Shown here piece after piece: positions 35,726-46,400 of a stretch of 64,000 bases of DNA. The stretch's first letter is position 1. Every line of letters starts with the position of its first letter. Origin of the DNA: Pratylenchus scribneri (taxonomy: Eukaryota > Nematoda > Chromadorea > Rhabditida > Pratylenchidae). The position numbers and the translations under genes are program-made. The stretch lies in assembly GCA_030063045.1 (NCBI GenBank), contig JAQSEB010000086.1:620001-684000 (forward strand), in the 5' to 3' direction. The notes beneath the pieces were generated by a model, which saw only the letters and a program-made list of their open reading frames with translations, did no database searches and had not been told where the DNA came from.

Positions 35726-36048
35726 TAATCGTTTTGATTCAGGAATGTTGGGCTAATTTATTAGCCCATTTTATTGGGTGAATGTCCACCTATAAAATGC
35801 CCGAAAGAAAAGAGGCGAACGGATTACTCAAATGATTGGAATGGGAGGATGGCCCCAAATTTTGTTTGTCGGTCATTTTGTGTGTTTTGTTGTTTATTGA
35901 ACACATTTTCGACAATGTTGAAAAGGCCGGATTATTTTTGGGAGGGGATAAAGAATAAAGATGGGTGAGAATGGCGAAAAGTGGGCAGCAATGGACCGCA
36001 AAATTGGCGATCGCCCTCTGAGCCGAGTCCATTTTCATGTTGGGCAGA

Positions 36049-36074
36049 GGGGGGGGGGGGGGGGGGGGGGGGGG
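36049..36074 (+). repeat. Poly-G run of 26
   Basis: Twenty-six consecutive G residues directly follow GGGCAGA. This is the longest mononucleotide run seen in the window and lies in the gene-poor region. The run length may not be exact in the assembly. Confidence 0.9.
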
Positions 36075-36269
36075 ATTACCCTCAATTTTAATTGGCGTGT
36101 TCCAACAAAATTTGTGCGCAACAGAGCAATTTGGAATGGGAATTAGGAATATGACCTCACTATGATATAAATTTGGGAAGGAATAATAAAAATATGTTTA
36201 AATAAATTATAAAAAAATTGGAAGGATTTCAAGGAATCCAATTTTTGGACCAATAACCCAATGAAATGA

Positions 36270-36595
36270 CTGCATACATTTTTGTTGGCCCATATATCGA
36301 CAAATCTATGAAAGTTTTGGAAGGCGAAAATAACAAACATTTTTAAAAGGCTATGTTTCCTCTATAAAATGGCCAAAATAAATTTTTCGAATTTTGGAAT
36401 TTTTTGGGAAAAGAAAAGATGGCCTTTTTCCGAACAGTTCAAATTTCTAGCATTCCCATAAGATTTCTAATTTTTTAAATATTTATATTAGGCATATCTC
36501 AATTTAAATAAGCCACTTTTTAGAGGAAACTTTGGACTTTAAAAAGATATATCGTTTCCCTAAATTGGCTAAAACCTCACTGAGTTATGGGCCAA
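36270..36595. repeat. Family B element, diverged
   Basis: The left arm has GGAAGGCGAAAATAACAAA and CCTCTATAAAATGGCC. The right arm has GCCACTTTTTAGAGGAAACT and ATATATCGTTTCCCTAAATT. The arms are more degraded than in other copies. Confidence 0.65.
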
Positions 36596-36810
36596 AAACC
36601 AATCCAGTATTCCAATCGTGTTTCCACCCGAATATAGGGGAAAAAATATCGGCTCGGGCAGAATTTTGGCTTATCCAACAAATAACAATAAATGATTGAA
36701 CAAATATGACAGTCATTAATTCATTGTTTTTTTTGATTGTTTGCCATTCGCAATTGAGTGTGCCAAGGATAAATGTGCCGGACACATTCATTCATTGCAT
36801 TGTTTGCCTC

Positions 36811-36851
36811 ATTGCCATCATTCATTCATTCATTCATTCATTCATTCATTC
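36811..36851 (+). repeat. CATT tetranucleotide microsatellite
   Basis: About ten consecutive CATT units (CATCATTCATTCATTCATTC and onward) lie in the gene-poor region. Confidence 0.9.
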
Positions 36852-38369
36852 GGATTGGATGGACTTTTCCGTTTCCCACTCAATTTTGGACCATCAACCC
36901 ACAGATTTTTGGGTGGAAGGAAATGAGTGGGCCTAAATTGTAAAAAGAGGTCGAGAATGGTCGCCAAAAATGGAGGGGAAGGGATGCCAATTTAGCGGAA
37001 ATGCGCGCGGCCCAATGCCAATGCCAATGAGAAATGACCCTTTGATCTTTCCTTCGGCTTCACATTGGGCTGGGAGGAAGAAGGTGAAGGAAAGGAGGAA
37101 ATGATTATGAGGCGAATGCTTAATGAGCATGAAGGTCGGCTTCTTTCTTAATGATCGTTCCAGGAAAAGATAGAAATTTTTGATTGAGGATTTTTCCCTT
37201 AAGGCAGTTGTCAAATTTCCGATTATGACGCAAAATAAAGAATTACCTATAGTTATGTAAAATAAGTTAATTTATCAATAAAATGTTATTAAAAATGGCC
37301 CAAAATTCCAATTAAAATCTCAGGCTTAATAGCCAAAAAAATAAAATTCTGATGAGGCTTAAATTAAGGAACTTATTAAGAAAAATATAAAAGTTAGATT
37401 GGCCATGGCACCGGTGGCAATGAAGAAACAATTAATTGATAAAGAGACTGAAATTCTCATTTATTTAAGGAATCAATCTCGAATGCGAGTAAAATTATGA
37501 TGGCAATTTTAAATTTCCCCATGGCCAAATCAATCAATTTTATCCACTTTTATGGTGAATTGCCTCCTCTTCAGCGCCGGGAACACAATAAAAAAAACAA
37601 GGATGGCCACTCATCAAATTGATGAGAAGCACATGCCTTCTGGCCCTTTTTTATAAGGTCAAAAGGAAGTAAGTCATTTCTTTATATTAGTGGGCAAAAA
37701 ATTTGCATTTTGGCGCAATTCATTGGGCTTAAATGGGCATTTTCCAAAGAGAATAGTTGGTTTTTCTTTGTGAAAACGATGAAAAAAGGAAGAATGGATG
37801 GATGGAAGGGGAAAGCAATTGTCCGAGAAAATGGTCCCACCCAAATTCTCGACCATCCCATCAAATTCAATTCAATTGGATTGGATTGGAATGAGGGGAT
37901 TATTGCCGGCGACCACTTGAGGGTGGACCGTGGGCCGGCTGCTGAATGTGCCCTGTGTGCCTTCTCCTCAAGTGGATATGGGTGAAGGAGGAAATTGAAT
38001 GATTTTTGGTTGGAGGAAAGTGGCATGAAGAATTGATGATGGGAAAACTGGGGGAGGAAATTAATTGGTGGGTCCAGGGAATGATGGGCATGAGGTTTGG
38101 GGGTCAATCCATTTTCATTTATTAGATGAATTTTGTGTGGATGGGAACAAAAGAATTTTAGAGAGGAGGGAAATTGGCCAAATAAAAAATGGAATTTTAG
38201 AAGAGAATGAATGGCATAGGCCGAGGGAATTAAATTTTGATTATGGAAATTTGGCTGGAAAATACAAAGCAAATTGGGAAAATTCAATCTCATTTGTCAA
38301 TTTAAAAAAAGTTTTCAAAAAATGAACGTTTTAGGACAATCGAGTCAATATACCAGTCTATTAGTCCTA

Positions 38370-38660
38370 ATCTAGGGCTAAAATATTTGGGGCGAGAGTT
38401 GAGCCTAGATACTCGCCCCGTGCCTTCGCCGTAGACGAAATCCCCCTGCTGGACCCAATGATAGGGATAAGGGGAAATTTTTTATTAATTGTGCGGAAAA
38501 TGTGATAAAAATGTGAAGGGGAAAAGAACATATGAGAGGAAAGGAACGGGTTTAAAAATGGTAGATTAGGGCAATATTTGATTGATAGGATGACAGGGGC
38601 AATTAGGCAAAAAGTGGGTGTACAGTAGGACAAATAGGAAAGCCCTTTTAGGCGTTATTA
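38370..38660 (-). repeat. Family D dispersed element, copy 2 (inverted)
   Basis: It reads as the reverse complement of the 14700 and 39775 copies: CCTAATCTAGGGCTAAAATA, GTGCCTTCGCCG, GGGCAATATTTGATTGATAG and GTACAGTAGGACAAATAGGA. It is intergenic, about 500 bp upstream of the type I membrane gene. Confidence 0.8.
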
Positions 38661-38689
38661 TTATTATTGGGATTTACATGTTGAAAAGC

Positions 38690-38830
38690 AGCCCATTTTT
38701 GAAGGCCTTATTTTACACATTGTTTTAACTTTTCAAAAAAAAAAATAGAAAAGCTAATTTTAGAGGTGGCATATTGCCTTCTAGCAGAATCTTATTCCTT
38801 CCTTATTTGGATATGGCCAAAAGAATTGCC
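38690..38830. repeat. Family B arm
   Basis: The visible arm has AAAGCTAATTTTAGAGGTGG, CATATTGCCTTCTAGCAGAA and TTGGATATGGCCAAAAGAAT. It lies about 300 bp upstream of the start codon of the type I membrane gene. Confidence 0.65.
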
Positions 38831-39131
38831 CAGATACACTTAATTTCTCATCTCTGGGACGTAAATTGTGTTCAATGCAATGGATGCTGGGGGAGGGCAT
38901 TTGCCATTTATCCTTCCGTTTTGATCTATTCTATCTCTTCTCGTGGATTTGATCAATTTGACAGTTGCTTCTCTTTTCCTCCTTCCAGCCAGCCAGCCGC
39001 CTTCTCCCCCCTCCCATTCCTCCAACTTTATACATCAAAGTACCCCAAAATCTACGTTCCCTTTTCCTTTTTCAATTTCCACTAAAATTCACTTCATAAA
39101 ACTCAAAATAAAACACTAAAATTCTTCAAAA

Positions 39132-42100
39132 ATGATCATTTTCCATGGCCATCCAATCATTCGAATCATTGCCCTATTTGCACTAATATTCGGCACAAAC
39201 AATGGCATTGGCATTGGCCGGAAAGGGCCAGTGTCCCAAAAGCGCCGAAATGAGGATTTGGAAGCGGACAGGGCCATGAAAAAGTTAGCCAATTGAATGA
39301 AAATGGCAAATAATTGATTTGATAATTTCATCAATTGGTATCAATGAATATGACAGAGTAATCTTCTGAATAGTCTAATAAAGAGTTGAAGCTAATTCTC
39401 ATTTCTCTTCCCTCATATTTGCTTTTAAATTACTAGATAGTATTATATGTAAATTAAGACCTAAATTTTAATCAGTTAATTTGGCTTTTAGTAAATTTAA
39501 AGCATTAAAATGATTGTACACCATTTTCGAGCTATTTATTGCCATTTCAAAGAACCAAGTTTTGATCATTGGATGCCAATTAATTTAATGATAAAAATTT
39601 TGATTCAGCCATGCGCAAATTTGGCTTCCATTAAGGATCAAATCAATTTATCATTTACTCTTCACCTTTTTTTGGCTCTAATTCTGTTAATTTACTGATT
39701 CTTTTGTTCATTCCTTAATCCAATCCAATTAAGCCACACTAAATCAATTGAAATGCTTCAATTTCTTTTAAAGTTTGTCAATGCCAATAATGCCTAAGGG
39801 CCTTTATTATTTGCCCTACTGTACGCCCACTTTTTTCCTAATCTCCCCGTCAACATATCAATCAAATATTACCCCAAGCCATTTTAAACAAATCCTTTCC
39901 CCCCTCCTACCGTCTTTTTTGCCCTTCACTTTCTTTTATTCCCATTTTCTCGCACAATTGATAAATAATAATATAAATAATATTAAAGTTTCCCCTTATC
40001 CCTATCACGTTTATTGGGCCATTGGGGGTTTAGGCCTCCGACGAAGGCTGAGGCGAGAGTCTAAGCCCCTACTCTCGCTCCAAACAACTTGGCCCTAGAT
40101 TAGGACTAATAATGCGTTAATAAGCTTGACACCTAAATCCAAGAATTACCTTTTTAAATGAATGGAATTATATTTTGAGCTTTTTTGCTTAAAAATCTTC
40201 CATTTACCAAAATAAATTATCCTCATTCACAGAACATTGGCCAAGCTGTCCACCGATGGAGAACATGGCCGATTTGTGCTATTGGTTTGCACAGGAAAAT
40301 GTTTGCGGGAAAGGGCAGATGTAATTAAGGGAATAAATTAAAATATTGGAAGATGTTCTTTCCATCCCAAGATTCCCATCTGGATTCGAGAATTCAACCA
40401 AATTCATCGTCAAAATCGGACATCAAAAATTGGCCAAGAACAAATGGTCATTCGAACGAATGGAACAGAAAAGCCCAAAAACAATCAAAATGGAACAATT
40501 GGTAAAATTCGGAAATAAAATAAGCCCGAAAGTAAGGACATTCGAGATTCGACCAAAAATTCAAAACAGAAAACGCCGAATTGGATGAAGCGAACCAGGC
40601 ATTGGGCTTCCATTTCCATTTCTACAAGAAACCATTTCCACGGGCCGACATTGAAAAGGCTGTGTCCAAAATTGGAGGCAGCAAACGGCAACAATCCCAA
40701 TCAGTGGTGGCATTCTACGTGGTTGGAGGCAGATTATTTCCAATGGGCGAACGGGTTGGCAGGAAGGTGAGAATAATGGATAATTGGCGCCGTTAATAAT
40801 AACTCATCAAGGACTGTAACAATTTTGGCAATTTTAGTATCAAATTAAAGAGCAGACTTTTGGCTATCGAATGATATTAATTTAATTTTATTGATTCAGC
40901 ATTGTTGGAGTTATGAGCAAAAAAATCACTGAGTGAGTGAGAATTTTGCAATTTCTAATAAAGGTCATTTTAAATGATTTTTGGGAGCATCATTTCTGAA
41001 TGAACTTAAATAAAATTATATTATTTGATAGCCAAAACTCTGCTTTTTAATTTTATACTAAAATTATCAATTCCAGTTCAGTTCTTGATGAGTTATTAAT
41101 ATAAATGATACCAAGTTGTGTCATAAACTATTTGGAGTGCTAGTCTTCGAATTAAAAAAATAGTTTAAATCAGGGATTAACAGATAAATAGAATTTAGGG
41201 TTGTAGCACAGAGAGTAGAAGTAGACTTATAACTTTGTGAATTTTAAGCAAATCAATTCCAATATATGTCTCTTTGGTCCTAATCAAGGGTTGTTTGGGG
41301 CGATGACTGAACCTAGACTTTCGTCCCTGGCCTTCGCCGGAGGCCTAATAAGCCCCCAACGACCCAATGAACAGGAAAGGGATAAGTTTAAATTATTCTT
41401 TATTAAATGTGCCGAAAAATATAATAAATAAATGCAAAGGTTAAAAGACATGGAAAGGAAAAAGGATTGGTTTAAAAGGCAATATTGGGCAATATTTGAT
41501 TGATATGTTGACGGGGCGATTCGGAAAAAAGTGTGGGGTACAGTAGGACAAATAGGAAAGAACCATAGATATCATTTGCATTTTCAGTCTTTAATTCAAT
41601 TTTTCATTCCCTCAAAAAGGACAAATTCGTGAAATGGCTTGCCTCATTTGAACAACCAAAAATTCTGCTACTAGAAGATGCCGAAATTGATGATTGGCTA
41701 AACAGCGAAAAATGTCATCCGGATGGGGAAAATGGCAGTGTGAAAAGACGACGCGATGATCAAACCGTACTTTTGGTTGTCCACGATCCGGTCAGCAAAT
41801 TGGGATGAGGGAATCTTTGAAAATCAGGAATGAAAATCAGAATTCTTTCCGGAATAAAAATCAGAATTCTTTCCGGAATGAAAATCAGAATTCTTTCCGG
41901 AATAAAAATCAGAATTTTTTCCGGAATGAAAATCAGAATTCTTTCCGGAATGAAAATCAGAATTCTTTCCGGAATGAAAATCAGAATTGTTTCCGGAATG
42001 AAAATCAGAATTGTTTCCGGAATGAAAATCAGAATTGTTTCCGGAATGAAAATCAGAATTCTTTCCGGAATGAAAATCAGAATTGTTTCCGGAATGAAAA

Positions 42101-42957
42101 TCAGAATTATTTCCGGAATGAAAATCAGAATTCTTTCCGGAATGAAAATCAGAATTCTTTCCGGAATAAAAATCAGAATTCTTTCCGGAATGAAAATCAG
42201 AATTGTTTCCGGAATGAAAATCAGAATTCTTTCCGGAATGAAAATCAGAATTCTTTCCGGAATGAAAATCAGAATTCTTTCCGGAATAAAAATCAGAATT
42301 CTTTCCGGAATTAAAATCAGAACTCTTTCCGGAATGAAATCCATATTTATAGGAACTCTGCCCGGAAACATTGCTTCCAAATTTGGCCCGTTCCTTTGTG
42401 AATAATGCCGAATTTGTCGTGTTGGAATTGAGAAGGCCAATGACAGAAGATGATGATTTCCTACTTCATTGGAGGCTACAAAATTCTCTTAGCGACAATT
42501 GCCGAATGGACATTTTGTTGCGCGGTCATTTTTTTGTGGAATTACCCGAGGGCATTTTTGGCTCTGAGGTCCTAATTTATTTTAAAGGGAAGACACCGAG
42601 AGAATAACTAAATTTATTCGGAACCGTTTCTTTTTGTAAATTTTCAATATCCAATTAAATAATATATTTCCCTATTGACAGCTTCACCAAATTGTACATA
42701 ATTTTTCGGCATTGATTCCGCCGAATTCGAATTGCACTAATTTGGATGCCGAAGGCGTATTGGGATTGGCTAGAATCTTAGGCCCATTAAATCCAATTGA
42801 GATGGAATTTCTACGCGAAGAAAGACATTTAAAGGCCATTGAACACAATCGACAATATTTAATTGTGGGCGCAATTGGAGGGGTTGCCGTGCTGGCAATG
42901 GCCATGTCCATTTTTTGGGGCCTAAATGGCAACGATTTTGTGCCCAAACAACAATGA
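39132..42957 (+). CDS. Secretory type I membrane protein, unrecognised
   Basis: Seven exons (39132-39283, 40233-40320, 40372-40501, 40537-40766, 41620-41790, 42353-42568, 42682-42957) join in phase to 1263 nt, or 420 residues. The N-terminus is a signal peptide (MIIFHGHPIIRIIALFALIF). The lumenal or extracellular part has NRTS and NGTE/NGTI glycosylation sites, few cysteines and mixed charged segments (KCLRERAD, PKILLLEDAEIDDW, MTEDDDFLLHWR). A single membrane segment near the C-terminus (YLIVGAIGGVAVLAMAMSIF) is followed by a tail of about 12 residues. I do not recognise the family. The intron at 40502-40536 is only 35 nt in this model. Intron 5 (41791-42352) is almost entirely a minisatellite, and intron 4 holds family A and D elements. 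The gene converges on the COG7 gene. Confidence 0.72.
39775..40115 (+). repeat. Family D dispersed element, copy 3
   Basis: It begins TTGTCAATGCCAATAATGCC and has CCTACTGTACGCCCACTTTT and TCAATCAAATATTACCCC. It ends GACGAAGGCTGAGGCGAGAG and AACTTGGCCCTAGATTAGGA. It lies in the first intron of the type I membrane gene. Confidence 0.85.
40795..41110. repeat. Foldback MITE, family A, copy 7
   Basis: It starts AATAACTCATCAAGGACTG and has AAAGAGCAGACTTTTGGCTA. The right arm has GATAGCCAAAACTCTGCTTT and ends AGTTCTTGATGAGTTATTAA, the mirror of the start. It is one of the best preserved copies and lies in intron 4 of the type I membrane gene. Confidence 0.85.
41270..41570 (-). repeat. Family D dispersed element, copy 4 (inverted)
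   Basis: It reads as the reverse complement of the family: TTGGTCCTAATCAAGGGTTG, CCTGGCCTTCGCCGGAGGCC, GGGCAATATTTGATTGATAT and GGTACAGTAGGACAAATAGG. It lies in intron 4 of the type I membrane gene. Confidence 0.85.
41822..42345. repeat. TTCCGGAA minisatellite array 3
   Basis: About 22 units, nearly all 24 bp, with TTTCCGGAATGAAAATCAGA in the same orientation as array 1. Point variants GAATTC, GAATTG and GAATTA alternate. The array fills intron 5 of the type I membrane gene and ends only a few bases before the next exon's acceptor at 42352. Frames stay open on both strands but cannot be part of the gene model. Confidence 0.95.
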
Positions 42958-43416
42958 AAACAATTGGATTTATTTTGAGATTTAAAGGAATAAATTATTT
43001 TATTTTTATCTGTGTATTGAAATGTTAATGTTAAAGGCATTAATGACTGCTGATACCGTACTTCTCCGTTCTCCTTTCCTTCTAATCAACGAAAGAGGTG
43101 TGATGTGCCCTAAAGGCATTTGTTGTCTTCCAGTGGTCCTTTCTTGGATAAATGAATGTTCCTGTGATCTTTTTTTTTCAATTTTTTAAACTTATTTTCT
43201 TCTTTTATCTGATTAATATTATAATCCAGACAAAATAATACGTTTTCTCAAATGTGTTTCCATAAATAATAAAATTAATATTGAAATCCAATCACATGAA
43301 TTTATAATAAAATTAAATTAAAAGAATAAATTATCCCATCAAAAATGAATATAATATCACAAATTAATAATAAATTATGCGTCAAATTGGTAGGAAATTC
43401 TCAAAAAATTCATCTT
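42958..43416. other. Gap between convergent genes
   Basis: This separates the stop of the type I membrane gene (+) from the stop of COG7 (-). It is AT-rich, with several AATAAA-type motifs in both orientations that can serve as cleavage signals for both genes. I see no gene. Confidence 0.6.
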
Positions 43417-46400
43417 TCAGGCATTCTCTTTCAGTCTATTGGACAATTTTGTAAGCTGTTGGGTTGGTTGAAGTCGAAGATCGGCCAATGCATCCATCAA
43501 GAATACTAAAAAAGGAATATTTTAATTTTAAAAAATCGATGGAATTTATGATTTATATGTTTTAAATTATTGGAAATAAAATTAAATCAGAATTGAGCAT
43601 TTTTCCTCACCAATGTCCGCGTTGAATTGTCGCCTTAACATTTGTGGTAATTGCGAAACTCGGCCAACTTTTGAACAAAATGCATTTTGCACCAATTTTG
43701 CCACCTTTAAAAAATTAATTTGATTATTAAAAAAACTATTAATTTTTTATTGAAATATTTTTTATTTAAAAATAAATATTTTAATAATATAATAAAGCAA
43801 AAATAGTTAATTTTGATTCATTCCTATTTATTAATTTTTATTAAAATTCACCTCAGTCAACAGCCAGAGATCGGCTTCATCCTCTAAAATTGTCGGAAAA
43901 AAAAATAAAATTCCCATGCCAAAATTACCATTAAAAGGTGATTTAATATCCTCGGCCGCACCTCGAATTGCCCGAATGAAATTTCGGTCGGCCCCATATC
44001 CACTAATTGTGTTCATTTGGGAGAGGAGGCCATGCCCAACACCGGTCACATAATTATGTGGACTGATGCTGAATTGGGGCAGCGAAAGGCTCAGCTCATC
44101 TTTGGCACCACCGGATGGGTCCGTGCCCAATTCCTCCAAATGTTTGTCCATCTATAAATTTTATGGGAATTTTTAATTATTTTACAAATATTCTATTAAA
44201 TTAACTTTAAAATATAAATTAATATTTATTATAATTAATTATTAAAATTTTATTATTTAAAATATTGGTATTATTAAAAATATCGCCCACCAATTTTTTC
44301 ATCTCCTCTTCCATTGGATAAATGATTGTGTTGGCAATGGATTCAATCTTTCGCCCTACTGTTCGCAAATTCAGTGTCTCCAACAGGGAACAATTTGAAA
44401 TTTGCGGAGGTGCCTCTATCAAATATTTTTAAATTTTCAAATAATTTTTTCCCAAAATTTACCTGGCAAATTTGGGAATTCCGCAGCCATTTCCCAAATA
44501 TATTCATTCATGTCCTCAATCATATTGATCAAAAAACCTGAAAAAATGGTGTGGAATTATTTTAAGAAATTATAGTAAAATTGGCAGTTTTCAAAATTTT
44601 TCAAAAATTTTTTTATTAGTAAAATTTCAATTTGAATTTTCTGCTGCCAACCTGTAACGGAAATGGCCGAAATTTTGTCCTCCGTATTCTCTTGAACACT
44701 TTTTCGCATTCGAATGTCCATTCCACTGTCCGCTTTTATGTTCAAAATGTCCTGATTTTGGAGTAGTGAATTCAGTTCTCGAACACCGTGCTGCAAAAAT
44801 ATTTTTATTTCGGATTTAAAAAAAATAATTTTTCAAAATATTTTGGTTTAAAAAAATTATAAATTAATTTTTTAGCCCGAAAATGTTTTAATAATTAAAT
44901 TTCCATAAAATATTAACCTCAAATGCCGGAACAATTTGTGCGGCAAATCCGGCGCCAAATGTGTTTTTGGCCTCATTGACCATTTGACGCATGCAGGATT
45001 GGATATCCTCCAAATAGGGCATCAGCCAATTGTGACGATGGCGTGATGATTTTTCCGGCTTAAAATTTTTAAAAAATATTATTTAAAATAATTTAAATAT
45101 TCAAAAAAAATGTTTTGCCGACGGCGGGAATCGAACTTCGACCACCTACGTCCCTTTTAATCAAGCACTCTACCCCACTATTCTACATAAGCCAACATGA
45201 TAATTATTAAATATCTGCACTATGCCTTATTAGGAAAAATCAATAAAAATTCTTAATATGTACAAACTTTTGTTTAAAAATTATTCCGAAAAATAAAATT
45301 AAACATTTCTTAAAATAAAAATAAATAAATGATACAAACCGCAGTAATTTTGTTGATTGTTTGAAGAAGCATCGATTTTGCATGTTTTCCATAATCCTCA
45401 CTCAACACCGAATAAATTGATTGGCTCAACCGGTTGAATGCCTCCAAAATGTGCTCATCACCGCCCTCCTTTTCCACAATATCCATGAAATCGGTCAACA
45501 TCTAGTGGAGAATAATGGAATATTAATGGAATTTTTTGTTAAATTATTTATTTTTATTTTATTTAAAAACATTTTTATTCTATTTGATTTTAATTTGTAT
45601 ATTTTACATTAAAAATTGGACAAAAAATTTACCTTCCCAATGGATTTGGCCCCTTCAAATGGATTTTCCGCTGCCGAAACCGTTTCAGTCACAATGCCCA
45701 AAACATTATCCCATTTCGCCGTAATTCCTTCATGCAAATTGTTGGTCACCAATTCGGAGGCATTCTCCTCAACAAATAAATCAACAATTCTAAATTTTGG
45801 TTTAAAATTAATTTTATTTGGTCAAAAATTCGTCAAACTTGTGGCATCGTTTCCAAATGCCGAAGAATTCCTCCAAAATTGACCAAAGTGTGCAATTTTT
45901 ATTGGAATCATCCTCAATGAAGCATTTTATTTTATTTCGGGCATAATTGCCAAAATTTGCTTCAAAAACTGAAAAATGTTAAATAAAATTATTTTAATTA
46001 ATTAAATTTTTATGATTTACCTTTGATTCGATCAAGTGAGGAATATTTCTCTTTGATGCTTTCCAATTGTTTTAAATCATTTGAATCTATGGCCAAAATT
46101 GTTGCTGGCGAATACCATGACAAAAATTCGTCCTTCATCCGCTCAAATGCCTCAACTTTTGTTTTGTCCATTGAATACTAAAAAATAAAATTAATATTTT
46201 AATTAAAATATTTAATTTGTCAAAAATAATTCTAATGTTTTAAGGAAAGTTTATCCAAAACATTTACAAACCATATACCATTGATTGGATAGAGCTGGTC
46301 AAAACGCATTGAATGGTATATAATTTGTGAATGGTTTGGTCGGCAATTAAAGGGTATTAAACTGTTTAAACCAATTATGGTTTAATGGTTCAAAACTAAG

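Larger units (their letters stand above)
25159..39131. other. 14-kb gene-poor region between divergent genes
   Basis: This lies between the start of the Cys-rich secreted gene (-) and the start of the type I membrane gene (+). Contents: purine-rich plus strand at about 25.5-26.7, 30.2-30.8 and 31.6-32.2 kb; a minisatellite at 27228-28018; poly-G runs at 26889 and 36049; family A copies near 29.8 and 32.3 kb; family B copies near 28.9, 33.8, 34.6, 35.4, 36.3 and 38.7 kb; family D near 38.4 kb. Many overlapping frames up to about 240 codons occur but have simple or shifting composition and no recognisable domain. One splice-bounded exon candidate lies at 30880-30981. Confidence 0.55.

Noticed and set aside
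37682..38293. 203-codon minus-strand frame
   Set aside because: Composition is Phe/Pro/His/Ser-rich low complexity with no family resemblance; it looks like a chance frame in gene-poor DNA.
45117..45192. Functional suppressor-type tRNA (TTA in the loop)
   Set aside because: The D, anticodon and T stems do not pair and the loop lacks a proper U33, so an apparent TTA anticodon is not meaningful.
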